Assembly: GCA_020161145.1 (NCBI GenBank)
Contig: JAIUPQ010000007.1
Coordinates: forward strand, 124,001 to 188,000
DNA from: Pseudomonadota bacterium
GTDB lineage: Bacteria; Pseudomonadota; Gammaproteobacteria; Burkholderiales; Burkholderiaceae_C
Direction: 5' to 3'
DNA: 64,000 nt
Below the pieces are notes generated by a model. That model worked only from the letters and a program-made list of their open reading frames with translations. It did no database searches and had not been told where the DNA came from. Of this stretch, positions 26,649 to 35,363 are shown one piece after another; position 1 is the first letter of the stretch; every line of letters begins with the position of its first letter. Made by a program: the position numbers and the translations under genes.

Positions 26649-28492
26649 CTCTCGAACGCCTGTGGCGGCAGGCTGAGCCGGTAGCGCGTGCCCAGCATGC
26701 CGACGGTGTTGGGCAGCCGCTCCAGCTTGGCGCCCATTTCTTCAGCCCGGCCGTGAATGGAGCGCAGGCCGATGCCCAGCTTGTGGGCGACGGCGTTGAA
26801 GCCGATGCCGTTGTCGGCAAACGTCAGGTGCAGCCCACCGGTGGCATCGTCGCGCACCAGCACCTCCACCTGGGTGGCCTTGGCGTGCTTGAGCACGTTG
26901 GTGGTCAGCTCGAACACCAGCCGCTGCAGCGCCACCGCCTGTGCGGGCCGCAGCACGCGGCCGGGGTAGGACAGGGCCGTCTGCCAATGCAGCGTGGTGT
27001 CGGTATGGGCCAGCCGGCGGCCGATCTGGTAGCGGATCTGGCCCAGCAACATGCCCACGTCGCCCTCGAAGGCATCGGCGTTGTCCACCAGCAGGCGCAT
27101 CTGCTCGATGGCGATGCGCACCTCGCGGGTCAGCCGCTCGGGGCCGACCTCGGCGCTCTGGGCCAGCGACAGCAACCCGCTGAGTTGCAGCCCCATGCCG
27201 TCGTGGATGTCGCGCAGGATGCGCTGGCGCTCCTGACGGCGCGCCTGCTGGCGGGCTTCGCTGCGCTGGACCTCGAACTGCCCCTCCAGCAGTTGGCGCT
27301 GCTGCCGCAATTCGGCCTCGCTGCGGGCATGGGCTGCCGCCTCGCGGCGCATCAGCGCACGGTGGCGCTCGGTCAACAGCCACACCATCAACACCAACAC
27401 CACCAGCAGCGAGGCGCGCTCGCCGCCGATCATGACGTAGCCGTTGGCCAGGCCATGGCGCCCCACCATGGCATGCGCGGCCAGCGCCAGCGCCAGCAGG
27501 CCGCAGGCGAGCAACGCCCACGGTGTGGTGGCACGGGCGCGCCAGATCGAATGCGCCACACGCCCCAGCAGCCACCCCGCATACAGCAAGGCAAGCAACA
27601 GCCACACCTCGCGCGCCACACCCGAGCGACCCCAGGCGTGCAGCGGCATCAGCGTCACCGTGGCCGCCACCAGCAGCCATTCCATGCCATGCCCTTTGCA
27701 GGGCCAGCGCAGCACATGAGAGGCCACGGCCATCAGAGCCAGCAAATAGCCCATATGGGCCATATGGGCCAGGGCATCCCACAGCCGGTAGTCCAGCGGG
27801 GGGGTAGCGACCACCAGATGCAGGGTCGAGATGGCGATGCACACGCAGGCCAGTGCCAGCCACCAGAACGCGTGGTCACGCATCAGGCGGCCCATCAGCC
27901 CGGCCACCAGCGCAAACGACAGGGCCACGACGACCATGGCGAACGAGCCCCAGCTTTGCAGGGCGTCCCGCCCTTGGTAGATGGGCTGCAACACGGCCAG
28001 CGGGCCGACCAGCACCGGCGCCAGACCGGCCTGGCGCGCGCGCTCACCCTGCACCGTCACGCGCACCTGGTTGAGTCCGCCGCGCAACAGCCCCGATGGC
28101 ACCAGGGCCAATCGGGGTGCCAGGCTGGCGTCGCTGGTGTCGTTGGTGAAATGCCCCCACTGGGCCACCTGCGTGCCATTGATGTGCACGGCCAGACGGT
28201 TGCCTGCGCGCGGGATGTAGAGCGCCCAGGCGTCCGCAGGCGTCTCGGCCAGTGCGAACTCGAGGTCGTAGCGCCACAACCCCGAGCGGTCATCCCGCTC
28301 CCAGGCGTCTGGCAAGGCCACGGCCTGGGCGGGCCCCTTGGGCGTGGCCGCATCGGTCAGTGGCAGGCGCAACGCATGGCTCAGCTCTTGAGCCGGCGCA
28401 GCGACGTGCGGCGTGCAGCCTGCCAGCAGCCCCAATCCCGAGACCAGCCAGCACAGGTACAGACACAGCAGACGCAAGGCGGAGTCGAACAT
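26645..28492 (-). CDS. Membrane sensor histidine kinase, HisKA_3 type
   Basis: A 615-residue kinase. An N-terminal hydrophobic stretch ends in LLAGC, resembling a lipobox. A periplasmic beta-rich domain follows (to about 180), then seven or eight membrane segments, a coiled linker rich in Arg, Gln and Glu, the phosphoacceptor H430 in ILRDIHDGMGLQLSG, and a C-terminal ATPase with FELTTNVLKHAKAT (N box) and FADNGIGF (G1 box). The layout resembles 7TM receptors with extracellular sensing domains. It is divergent from a NarL-type regulator 165 bases away, which is the likely partner. The signal is unknown. Confidence 0.88.
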   Translation of the reverse strand: MFDSALRLLCLYLCWLVSGLGLLAGCTPHVAAPAQELSHALRLPLTDAATPKGPAQAVALPDAWERDDRSGLWRYDLEFALAETPADAWALYIPRAGNRLAVHINGTQVAQWGHFTNDTSDASLAPRLALVPSGLLRGGLNQVRVTVQGERARQAGLAPVLVGPLAVLQPIYQGRDALQSWGSFAMVVVALSFALVAGLMGRLMRDHAFWWLALACVCIAISTLHLVVATPPLDYRLWDALAHMAHMGYLLALMAVASHVLRWPCKGHGMEWLLVAATVTLMPLHAWGRSGVAREVWLLLALLYAGWLLGRVAHSIWRARATTPWALLACGLLALALAAHAMVGRHGLANGYVMIGGERASLLVVLVLMVWLLTERHRALMRREAAAHARSEAELRQQRQLLEGQFEVQRSEARQQARRQERQRILRDIHDGMGLQLSGLLSLAQSAEVGPERLTREVRIAIEQMRLLVDNADAFEGDVGMLLGQIRYQIGRRLAHTDTTLHWQTALSYPGRVLRPAQAVALQRLVFELTTNVLKHAKATQVEVLVRDDATGGLHLTFADNGIGFNAVAHKLGIGLRSIHGRAEEMGAKLERLPNTVGMLGTRYRLSLPPQAFES

Positions 28493-28657
28493 CGGGCAAT
28501 ACAGCAGCGCTTACAACACTTGGATGATAGAAGTCTCAACCCGTTAGCGCATCACGACCTCACCCCCCGATTTGGGCAGGCACAAGGCGTAAGCAGGCGC
28601 TACGATCAAGGCTTCTGAGACCATAGAGCAGCCCCAGCTGCCCCAAGGAGGCGGCTC
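28493..28657. other. Intergenic control region between kinase and response regulator
   Basis: 165 bases separating divergent starts. It holds a good ribosome site (AAGGAGG at about 28645-28651) for the regulator and must hold both promoters. GCGCTTAC near 28508 and CGTAAGC near 28588 form a loose inverted pair that could be a regulator site, but I see no convincing promoter. Confidence 0.4.
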
Positions 28658-29344
28658 TTGCCTGCGCCCACCACGACCATTCGTGTGATGATCGTCGAGG
28701 ACGACGCCATCACACGCCAACGTTTCGCCCATGCCATCGGCTCGGCGCCCGATTTGACGCTGGTTGCGGCGTTCGAGTCCGGCCGCGAAGCCCTGCGCTG
28801 GTTGGAGCGCGAGGGCGTCGACGTGCTGCTGACCGACCTGGGCCTGCCCGACGTGCCCGGTCTGGGCGTCATTGCCTATTGCGCCCAGCGTCACCCCGAC
28901 GCGCAAATCATGGTCATCACCATGTACGAGGACGAAACCCATGTGCTGCGCAGCCTGCAGGCGGGTGCGCGTGGCTATCTGCTCAAGGATGCGCTCAACG
29001 ATGAAATCGTTGCGCGCATCCACGAGCTGGCGGCGGGCGGCGCGCCCATGACGCCGCCCATCGCCCGGTTGGTGCTCAATCGGCTGTATCCGCGCCCGGC
29101 TGCCCCGGCGCCGACCTTGACGGCGGCCAGCTTCGACCCGCTGACCGAACGCGAACGCCAGGTGCTGACGCGCATTGCCCAGGGTTTCAGCTACGCCGAG
29201 ATTGCCGAGCTCGAAGGCATCTCACGCCACACCGTGCACACCCACATCAAAAGCATCTACGGCAAGCTGCAGGTGCATTCCAAGTCGGAGGCCGTGTTCG
29301 AGGCCGGCCGGCTGGGTCTGATCGACGTCACGCTGCGCGCGTGA
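28658..29344 (+). CDS. NarL/FixJ-family response regulator
   Basis: A 228-residue regulator starting at TTG, supported by AAGGAGG 6-7 bases upstream. Receiver domain: acidic pair D15-D16, phosphoacceptor D60 (LLTDLGLPD) and K110 (GYLLKDALND). The LuxR-type DNA-binding domain spans roughly 150-225 (LTERERQVLTRIAQGFSYAE, then ISRHTVHTHIKSIYGKLQVH). It is probably phosphorylated by the divergently encoded kinase. The 3' end overlaps the convergent DAHP synthase gene by 17 bases. Targets are unknown. Confidence 0.92.
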   Translation: MPAPTTTIRVMIVEDDAITRQRFAHAIGSAPDLTLVAAFESGREALRWLEREGVDVLLTDLGLPDVPGLGVIAYCAQRHPDAQIMVITMYEDETHVLRSLQAGARGYLLKDALNDEIVARIHELAAGGAPMTPPIARLVLNRLYPRPAAPAPTLTAASFDPLTERERQVLTRIAQGFSYAEIAELEGISRHTVHTHIKSIYGKLQVHSKSEAVFEAGRLGLIDVTLRA

Positions 29345-30446
29345 GCGCGCGGCGGTCGCGCACCGCCTGGGCCAGCCCGTCCAGCGCGGCCACCGTGTCT
29401 TCCCAGTCTATGCAGGCATCGGTGATGCTCTGACCGAAGTTCAGCGCGGCCGGATCGCTGCGCCCCGGTGTGAAGGCCTGGGCGCCCTCGTGCAGATGGC
29501 TCTCGATCATCAGACCGAAGACGGAGCGGCCACCCGCCGTCACCTGGCCGGCCACGTCGCGCGCCACATCCAGTTGCTTGCGGTGCTGCTTGGACGAGTT
29601 GGCATGGCTGCAATCGACCATCAGCGTGGGCGTCAACCCGGCTGCGGTCAGGGCCAGATGGGCGGCCTGCACGCTGGCCGCGTCATAGTTGGGCGCCTTG
29701 CCGCCGCGCAGAATCAGGTGGCAGTCGGCGTTGCCGCGCGTCTCCACGATGGCCACCTGGCCATTCTTGTGCACCGACAGAAAGTGGTGCGGCCGGGTGG
29801 CCGCCAGAATGGCGTCGGTGGCGATCTTGATGTTGCCGTCGGTGCCGTTCTTGAAGCCGATCGGGGCCGACAGCCCCGAGGCCAGTTCGCGGTGCACCTG
29901 GCTCTCGGTGGTGCGCGCGCCGATGGCGCCCCAGGCGATCAGATCGCCGATGTACTGCGGGCTGATGGTGTCGAGAAACTCGCTGCCCGCCGGCACACCC
30001 AGGCGGTTGATCTCCAGCAGCAGCTGGCGCGCCATGCGCAGGCCCTCGTCGATGCGGAAGCTGCCGTCCAGATAGGGGTCGTTGATCAAGCCTTTCCAGC
30101 CCACCGTGGTGCGCGGCTTCTCGAAGTAGACCCGCATCACCAGCTCCAGCTCGCCGCCCAGCCGGGTGCGTTGCTCGCGCAGGCGGCGGGCGTATTCGAG
30201 CGCAGCCTGCGGGTCGTGGATGGAGCACGGCCCCACCACCACCAGCAGCCGGTCGTCGCGGCCGTGCAGGATCTGTTGCACCGCACTGCGGGTGTGCTGC
30301 ACCAGCGTCTCCACCGGCGTGCCGTCGATGGGAAAGAAGCGGATCAGGTGCTCGGGCGGAGGCAACGGCGTCACCTGGGCGATGCGTGCATCGTCGGCAT
30401 CGCTGGTGCGGTCGTTGGGGCTGTGCAGCGTGGGCAAGGCGTTCAC
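29328..30446 (-). CDS. 3-deoxy-7-phosphoheptulonate (DAHP) synthase, class I AroF/G/H type
   Basis: A 372-residue enzyme joining phosphoenolpyruvate and erythrose 4-phosphate, the first step of aromatic amino-acid synthesis. It shows VVVGPCSIHD, YFEKPRTTVGWKGLINDPYL, GARTTESQVHRELASGLS and the metal-site DCSHANSSK. The GTG at 30446 (VNALPTLHS) is preferred over TTG at 30482 because GGAG lies 9 bases before it and the TTG would overlap the attenuator region. The Phe/Trp/Tyr class cannot be set from sequence alone. A leader peptide and terminator directly upstream point to attenuation. Confidence 0.95.
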   Translation of the reverse strand: MNALPTLHSPNDRTSDADDARIAQVTPLPPPEHLIRFFPIDGTPVETLVQHTRSAVQQILHGRDDRLLVVVGPCSIHDPQAALEYARRLREQRTRLGGELELVMRVYFEKPRTTVGWKGLINDPYLDGSFRIDEGLRMARQLLLEINRLGVPAGSEFLDTISPQYIGDLIAWGAIGARTTESQVHRELASGLSAPIGFKNGTDGNIKIATDAILAATRPHHFLSVHKNGQVAIVETRGNADCHLILRGGKAPNYDAASVQAAHLALTAAGLTPTLMVDCSHANSSKQHRKQLDVARDVAGQVTAGGRSVFGLMIESHLHEGAQAFTPGRSDPAALNFGQSITDACIDWEDTVAALDGLAQAVRDRRALTRAA

Positions 30447-30480
30447 GAGAGAGACTCCGGGTGAGGCGGACGCCAGCGGC

Positions 30481-30510
30481 AAACGAAAACCGCCGGCTGA
30501 TCCGGCGGTT
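30481..30510 (-). terminator. Attenuator terminator ahead of DAHP synthase
   Basis: On the minus strand, AACCGCCGG (30510-30502) and CCGGCGGTT (30496-30488) form a perfect 9-base stem with a 5-base loop, followed by a T-rich tail (TTCGTTT, giving TTTTCGTTT with the stem end). It sits 21 bases after the leader peptide stop and 41 bases before the DAHP synthase GTG, on the same strand, so it would end transcription before the gene. The 5' arm can instead pair with CTGGCGG (30564-30558) inside the leader frame, a possible antiterminator. Confidence 0.8.
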
Positions 30511-30531
30511 GCGAGGGGGTTGGGCCAGGCG

Positions 30532-30612
30532 TCAGACCTGCGCGCGCACCGTCCCGGCCGCCAGAGGCGAGGGCCAGAACCAGCAAAAAAATCGAGCGCG
30601 CAAGGTCAACAT
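30532..30612 (-). CDS. Phe/Trp-rich leader peptide for DAHP synthase attenuation
   Basis: A 26-codon frame, ATG at 30612 to TGA at 30534-30532, encodes MLTLRARFFCWFWPSPLA and then eight more residues. Five of six consecutive codons (8-13) are aromatic: Phe Phe Cys Trp Phe Trp. This is the layout of known attenuation leaders (trpL, pheL): a short peptide rich in the pathway's products, followed by alternative hairpins and a terminator. The ribosome site before the ATG is weak (GAGTGGGCC). A ribosome stalled at the Phe codons would leave CTGGCGG (30564-30558) free to pair with the terminator's 5' arm. I infer control by charged tRNA-Phe and possibly tRNA-Trp. Confidence 0.75.
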   Translation of the reverse strand: MLTLRARFFCWFWPSPLAAGTVRAQV

Positions 30613-30764
30613 GGGGCCCACTCTAGCATCTGCGCTGTGGCGCCAGGCCGACACCGGCCGCGCCTACCTGCCATGCACACTTTCTTACTCAAGCCAGCCG
30701 CTGCGGCTCCGACATCTCTGACTGAGGGTGCGTTGTGTGATGCCCTCGGGAGCAGGAGCCGATC

Positions 30765-32156
30765 ATGGGGCAGACCAACACACGCACGGGCCGAGGTGTG
30801 GCCATGCTGAATCTGGGCGTGTTGGGGGCTGTGCTGATGGCGGCCTGCGGTGGCGGGGGCGGCGCGGGGTCCGGGGACCCGCCGGTGGCCGTCACACCGC
30901 CGCCGCCAGCCTCTGCGCCGGGCACACCACCCGCCACGGGCGTGACCAATCCGCCGCCGCTGGACCATGGCCCCGACGCCTTTGAATTCCGTCCCTCCAC
31001 GGCCCTGGCCGCGCCGGGGGCGCTGGATGGCCTCTCCGATGGCCGGCGGCTGTTCGCCGCCTGGAACCCCACGTCGCAGACGGCGCTGGCGCCAGGCATG
31101 AAAGTGATGTTCTTCGGCAATGCCGAGGGCTGTGCCAGCGGCACCGAAGGCCCGTTGGCGGCGCCCCAGCCGGTGCGGCTGGCCGAGGTGCTGGCTGCCA
31201 TCGGCGTGGCCGGCACCGGGGTGACCGACGCGCTGCGCTGGTCGCCATCCGGCGCCGCCGCCGGTTGCAACCTGGCCACCCAGCACAAGCTGGGCGGCTC
31301 CTCGGTGCTGCTCAATGCCGACGACACCACGGGCGCCGTGGGCTTGCTCACCACCTCCGGCGTGCAGTCCGACGGCCAGCGCAGCTTCTTCGGCCCGCTG
31401 ACCGCGGCGGGTCAGAACGGCAGCGGCGCCAACGCCTACATCACCGGCAGCTTCGTGACCTTCCGCCAGGCCTGGACCAACGACCCCACGCCGCACAAGC
31501 CCTGGCAGGGCGGCGGTGCCGCGCGGTTGCAAAGCCGCCAGATCGTGGGCGTGGTGCGCGGCATCGATGCCGCCGCCAGCAGCACCCGCCAGGCCAAGCA
31601 GCAGCTGATCGCCACCTTCATCAACCCCACCTGCCGCGCCGAGCTGGCCACCCAGGGCAAGCTGTGCCAGATCCAGTACCTGTTCAACACCGCCATCTAC
31701 CGCTCGGGCGTCAGCGACTGGAGCCGTGAGACCTGGTTCAACAGCCCGCGTCTGCTCAACGACCCCGGCCAGGGCGGCATGCCCGTCTTCGGCGGCCCGG
31801 TGCCCGACGCCGGCACGCTGGCGACGGATGCCGCCAGCGGCCTGGCGCTTTACCGCTCGCAGGGGGAGCCCACCCAGCATGGGCGTTTTCTGGACAAAAC
31901 CTTCGATGTGACCATTGGCTTCGACCAACTGGGCAATGCGCTGCGGCTGGTGGTGGCCAACTTGCAGGCCTTGCCGCCCGCGCAGGTGACCGACGCCATG
32001 CTGGCCGCCCACTGGGGCAGCGCCTGGAGCCAGCCGGGCGCCTGGGTGCTGCTGTCGATCCAGCTGGGCCAGGAGGTCTACAACCCCGAGCCCGACCTGC
32101 GGGTGGAGATCGCTGGTGCGGCCCGCCATCTCTACGTGGGGCCACAGAACCCGTAG
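30765..32156 (+). CDS. Hypothetical proline-rich-linker lipoprotein
   Basis: A 463-residue frame from 30765, or 450 residues from the ATG at 30804 (MLNLGVLGAVLMAACGGGG), which gives a tighter lipoprotein signal with lipobox MAAC. A Pro/Ala/Gly-rich linker (about 35-70) leads into a domain of roughly 390 residues with several cysteines (EGCASG, AGCNLAT, NPTCRAEL, GKLCQIQYLF). I recognise no family. It is probably outer-membrane anchored. The gene is divergent from the DAHP synthase leader and followed 23 bases later by a hexapeptide-repeat gene. Confidence 0.75.
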   Translation: MGQTNTRTGRGVAMLNLGVLGAVLMAACGGGGGAGSGDPPVAVTPPPPASAPGTPPATGVTNPPPLDHGPDAFEFRPSTALAAPGALDGLSDGRRLFAAWNPTSQTALAPGMKVMFFGNAEGCASGTEGPLAAPQPVRLAEVLAAIGVAGTGVTDALRWSPSGAAAGCNLATQHKLGGSSVLLNADDTTGAVGLLTTSGVQSDGQRSFFGPLTAAGQNGSGANAYITGSFVTFRQAWTNDPTPHKPWQGGGAARLQSRQIVGVVRGIDAAASSTRQAKQQLIATFINPTCRAELATQGKLCQIQYLFNTAIYRSGVSDWSRETWFNSPRLLNDPGQGGMPVFGGPVPDAGTLATDAASGLALYRSQGEPTQHGRFLDKTFDVTIGFDQLGNALRLVVANLQALPPAQVTDAMLAAHWGSAWSQPGAWVLLSIQLGQEVYNPEPDLRVEIAGAARHLYVGPQNP

Positions 32157-32179
32157 CCGGCCCTCGGGATAATCGGCCC

Positions 32180-32971
32180 ATGCCGATCCAGACCCCGCAT
32201 CCGCTGATCACGCCGCTCATCCGCACCGTGCTGGACATGCCCGCCGCCCTGGTGCGGCATGCGCCGCAATCGGGCCAGCTCAAGCTGCACACCCTGTTGC
32301 TGCGCGACACGCCGCTGGCGCGCGAGGCCAAGGCCACCTTCGACGACAGCTGCACGTTGACCGTGGCCGAGGGCGAGGAGGCCACCATCCAGAACCTGCG
32401 CCTCATCACGCCGGGGCCGGTGCGCCCCTACAAAGGCATTGCGCTGGCGGTCTTCAGCAGCGCCGGGCAAATCGCCCTCACGCTGGGGGGCGACAACCTG
32501 CGACTCTTCGTGGGCCGGGGCTGCACCGTGCGGGCGCAGATTCAGCTGAGCCAGCAAGCCACCTGCTTCATCGGCGACGGCTGCACCATGGCCGGCGCGC
32601 GCATCGCCGTGGCCCACGGCGACTGTTCGTTCGGCGACGACTGCCTGCTGGCCGACGACGTGATGGTGCAGGCGCACGAGCTGCATCCGCTCTACGACAT
32701 GGCGGCCGGCGGCGCCATGCTCAACGGCGTGCGCCGTCGCCTCAAGGTGGGCCGCCATGTCTGGCTGGATGCCCGTGCCACGCTGCTGCCGGACACCCAG
32801 GTGGGCGACCACAGCTACGTGGCCGCCGGCAGCGTGGTCAGCGGCCGCCAGCCGGCCAACGCCTGGATTGCCGGCAACCCCGCCGGCGTGCTGCGCGAGG
32901 GCGTGGGCTGGGCGCGCGGCTTTGGCCAGCAGCCGCCACCGCCGGCGCAAGGGGTCGAGTTGCCGGATTGA
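32180..32971 (+). CDS. Hexapeptide-repeat (left-handed beta-helix) acyltransferase-like protein
   Basis: A 263-residue protein. The central part has imperfect hexapeptide repeats (ATCFIGDGCTMAGARIAVAH, then CSFGDDCLLADDVMVQAHEL), and the C-terminal VGRHVWLDARATLLPDTQVG and AGSVVSGRQPANAWIAGNPA match the LbH acyltransferase end found in maltose/galactoside acetyltransferase-like enzymes. His in AHELHP could be catalytic. The acceptor is unknown; polysaccharide modification is the usual role of such enzymes. Confidence 0.78.
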   Translation: MPIQTPHPLITPLIRTVLDMPAALVRHAPQSGQLKLHTLLLRDTPLAREAKATFDDSCTLTVAEGEEATIQNLRLITPGPVRPYKGIALAVFSSAGQIALTLGGDNLRLFVGRGCTVRAQIQLSQQATCFIGDGCTMAGARIAVAHGDCSFGDDCLLADDVMVQAHELHPLYDMAAGGAMLNGVRRRLKVGRHVWLDARATLLPDTQVGDHSYVAAGSVVSGRQPANAWIAGNPAGVLREGVGWARGFGQQPPPPAQGVELPD

Positions 32972-32982
32972 GCGGCGGCGCC

Positions 32983-34443
32983 CTAGCTGGTGCCGCCGAC
33001 GGTCAGGCCTTCGATGCGCAGCGTGGGCTGGCCCACGCCCACGGGCACGCTCTGACCCTCTTTGCCGCAGGTGCCCACGCCGCTGTCCAGCCGCAGGTCG
33101 CTGCCGATCTGGGTGATGCGGCGCATGGCTACCGGGCCGCTGCCAATCAGCGTGGCGCCCTTGACCGGGTACTGGATCTTGCCGTTCTCGACCCAGAACG
33201 CCTGCGAGGCCGAGAACACGAACTTGCCGTTGGTGATGTCCACCTGGCCGCCGCCGAAGTTGGTGGCGTAGAGGCCGCGCTTGAGGCCGGCCACGATCTC
33301 CTCGGGCGCCAGCCGGCCGGCCAGCATGTAGGTGTTGGTCATGCGCGGCATGGGCAGGTGGGCATAGCTCTCGCGCCGGCCGTTGCCCGTGGGCTTGACC
33401 CCCATCAGGCGGGCGTTGTGGCGGTCCTGGATGTAGCCGCGCAGCACGCCGTCCTCGATCAGCACATTGCGCTGCGTGGGCTGGCCCTCGTCATCCACGT
33501 TGAGCGAGCCGCGCCGGTCGGCCAGCGTGCCATCGTCCAGCACCGTCACGCCCTTGGCCGCCACGCGCTCGCCGATGCGCCCGGCAAACAGCGACGTGCC
33601 CTTGCGGTTGAAATCGCCCTCCAGCCCATGGCCCACCGCCTCGTGCAGCATCACGCCGGGCCAGCCGCTGCCCAGCACCACCGGCATCTGGCCGGCGGGC
33701 GCGGGGCGGGATTCGAGGTTGGTCAGCGCCGCCTGCACGGCCTCTTCCACATACTCGGCCACCTGGGCCTCGCTGAAATAGGCCAGGCCAAAACGCCCGC
33801 CACCGCCGCCATTGCCCACCTCGCGGCGGCCGTTCTGCTCGGCGATGACGGTGACCGACAGCCGTACCAGTGGCCGCACGTCGGCCGCGCGCGTGCCGTC
33901 GGCACGGGCGATCAACACCACGTCGTACTCGGCCGCCAGGCCCGCCATCACCTGCACCACGCGCGGATCGCGCGCGCGCGCCAGCCGCTCCACGCGCTCC
34001 AGCAGCGCCACCTTCTGCGTGCTGTCCAGCGTGGCAATGGGATCCATGGGCGCGTACAGCGCGTGGTTGGCCACCACCGGCTTGCGGGCCACCTTGATGC
34101 GCCGGCTCTGGCCTGCGGCGGCAATGCGGCGCACCGTGTGTGCGGCGTCCAGCAGCGCGCGGGCCGAGAGTTCGTCCGAGTAGGCGAACGCCGTCTTCTC
34201 GCCGGCCACGGCGCGCACGCCCACGCCCTGGTCAATGGAGAAGCTGCCGGCCTTGACCATGCCCTCCTCCAGACTCCAGCCCTCGTGGCGGGTGTACTGG
34301 AAGTACAGGTCGGCGTCATCGACCCGGTGCGCGGTGATGGCCCCCAGGGCCTCGCGCAGCGTGGCGTCGGTCAGGTCGTGGGGGGCAAGCAGCAGCGCCT
34401 CGGCCGTGGCCAGGCGCGCAAGAGCGGGTTCGCGGGCAATCAT
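32983..34443 (-). CDS. tldD: Metalloprotease TldD
   Basis: A 486-residue subunit of the TldD/TldE (PmbA) zinc protease, which degrades unfolded short peptides and processes some ribosomal peptides. The zinc motif HEAVGHGLEGD is intact, along with GSGWPGVMLHEA before it and GLKRGLYATNFGGGQVDITN toward the end. The start overlaps the rsmI stop (ATGA), so it is coupled to rsmI. The partner tldE is not in the window. Confidence 0.95.
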   Translation of the reverse strand: MIAREPALARLATAEALLLAPHDLTDATLREALGAITAHRVDDADLYFQYTRHEGWSLEEGMVKAGSFSIDQGVGVRAVAGEKTAFAYSDELSARALLDAAHTVRRIAAAGQSRRIKVARKPVVANHALYAPMDPIATLDSTQKVALLERVERLARARDPRVVQVMAGLAAEYDVVLIARADGTRAADVRPLVRLSVTVIAEQNGRREVGNGGGGGRFGLAYFSEAQVAEYVEEAVQAALTNLESRPAPAGQMPVVLGSGWPGVMLHEAVGHGLEGDFNRKGTSLFAGRIGERVAAKGVTVLDDGTLADRRGSLNVDDEGQPTQRNVLIEDGVLRGYIQDRHNARLMGVKPTGNGRRESYAHLPMPRMTNTYMLAGRLAPEEIVAGLKRGLYATNFGGGQVDITNGKFVFSASQAFWVENGKIQYPVKGATLIGSGPVAMRRITQIGSDLRLDSGVGTCGKEGQSVPVGVGQPTLRIEGLTVGGTS

Positions 34444-35363
34444 GGGTTCAGATTCTCCTTGAGTTGCAGCGCCCGAGCATAGAGCGCATTGCGCGGGCTG
34501 CCGCTGATCTCGGCGGCCAGTTGCACCGCCTGCTTGAGCGGCAGCGTGCGCACCAGTGGCGTCAGCAGCGCGTCATGGGCACTGGCATCCGCGTCCGGCG
34601 CGGCGGCAGGCTGACCGTGCAGCAGCAGGGCGAACTCGCCGCGCGCACGGTGGGCATCGGCCGCCAGCCAGGCGGGGGCCTCGCCGGCCGGCAGGGTGAC
34701 GATCTGCTCGAACTGCTTGGTCAGTTCGCGGCCGACGGTGAGGCGGCGCGTGGGCACGAGCGCCGCCAGCTCGGCCAGCAACTCGGCCATGCGGTGCGGT
34801 GCCTCGAACAGCAGCACCGCCAATGGCTGGGCCACCAGCTCGCGCAGCCGCGCCGTGCGCGCCGCACCGCGCGCCGGCATGAAGCCGGCAAACACGTGGC
34901 CACCATGCGCCTGCACGTCGCCCGCCGCGCTCAGCAGCGTCACGCCGCTGCTGGCGCCGGGCAGCGGCACCACCGGGTGGCCCGCCGCATGCGCCGCTGC
35001 CGCCAGCACGGCGCCGGGGTCGGACAGGCCCGGCGTGCCGGCATCGCTGACAAAGGCCACGCGCTCGCCGGCCGCCAGCCGCGCCAGCACCGTCTCGGCG
35101 GCGGCCCGCTCGTTGTGCTCGTGGGCTGCAATCAAGGGCTTGTGCAGGCCCAGGTGGCGCAGCAACTGGCCGCTGACGCGCGTGTCCTCGCAGGCCACTG
35201 CGTCGGCCAGCGCCAGCGCGTGCACCGCGCGCAGCGTCAAATCGGCCAGGTTGCCGATGGGCGTGGCCACCATGTACAGCGCGCCGCGCGCAAAATGCTG
35301 CGCGCCAGCCGCTTGCGCGGCCACGGCGGGCCAGTCCAGGGGTGGGGCAGAAGAGATGGACAT
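34440..35363 (-). CDS. rsmI: 16S rRNA (cytidine1402-2'-O)-methyltransferase RsmI
   Basis: A 307-residue tetrapyrrole-methylase-fold enzyme that methylates C1402 of 16S rRNA. Motifs are [68 protein letters not shown] and LYEAPHR-like [13 protein letters not shown]. The ATG at 35363 gives a usual N-terminus; an internal ATG at 35273 is too close to the core. This ATG overlaps the start of the divergent yraN by 8 bases. Confidence 0.93.
   Translation of the reverse strand: MSISSAPPLDWPAVAAQAAGAQHFARGALYMVATPIGNLADLTLRAVHALALADAVACEDTRVSGQLLRHLGLHKPLIAAHEHNERAAAETVLARLAAGERVAFVSDAGTPGLSDPGAVLAAAAHAAGHPVVPLPGASSGVTLLSAAGDVQAHGGHVFAGFMPARGAARTARLRELVAQPLAVLLFEAPHRMAELLAELAALVPTRRLTVGRELTKQFEQIVTLPAGEAPAWLAADAHRARGEFALLLHGQPAAAPDADASAHDALLTPLVRTLPLKQAVQLAAEISGSPRNALYARALQLKENLNP

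Noticed and set aside
26753-28618. 621-codon plus-strand frame opposite the histidine kinase
   Set aside because: Same shadow signature (His/Gln/Gly-rich); the kinase on the other strand has all expected motifs.
30447-30482. TTG at 30482 as the DAHP synthase start
   Set aside because: It would start inside the attenuator tail; GTG 30446 has a ribosome site and gives the family N-terminus.
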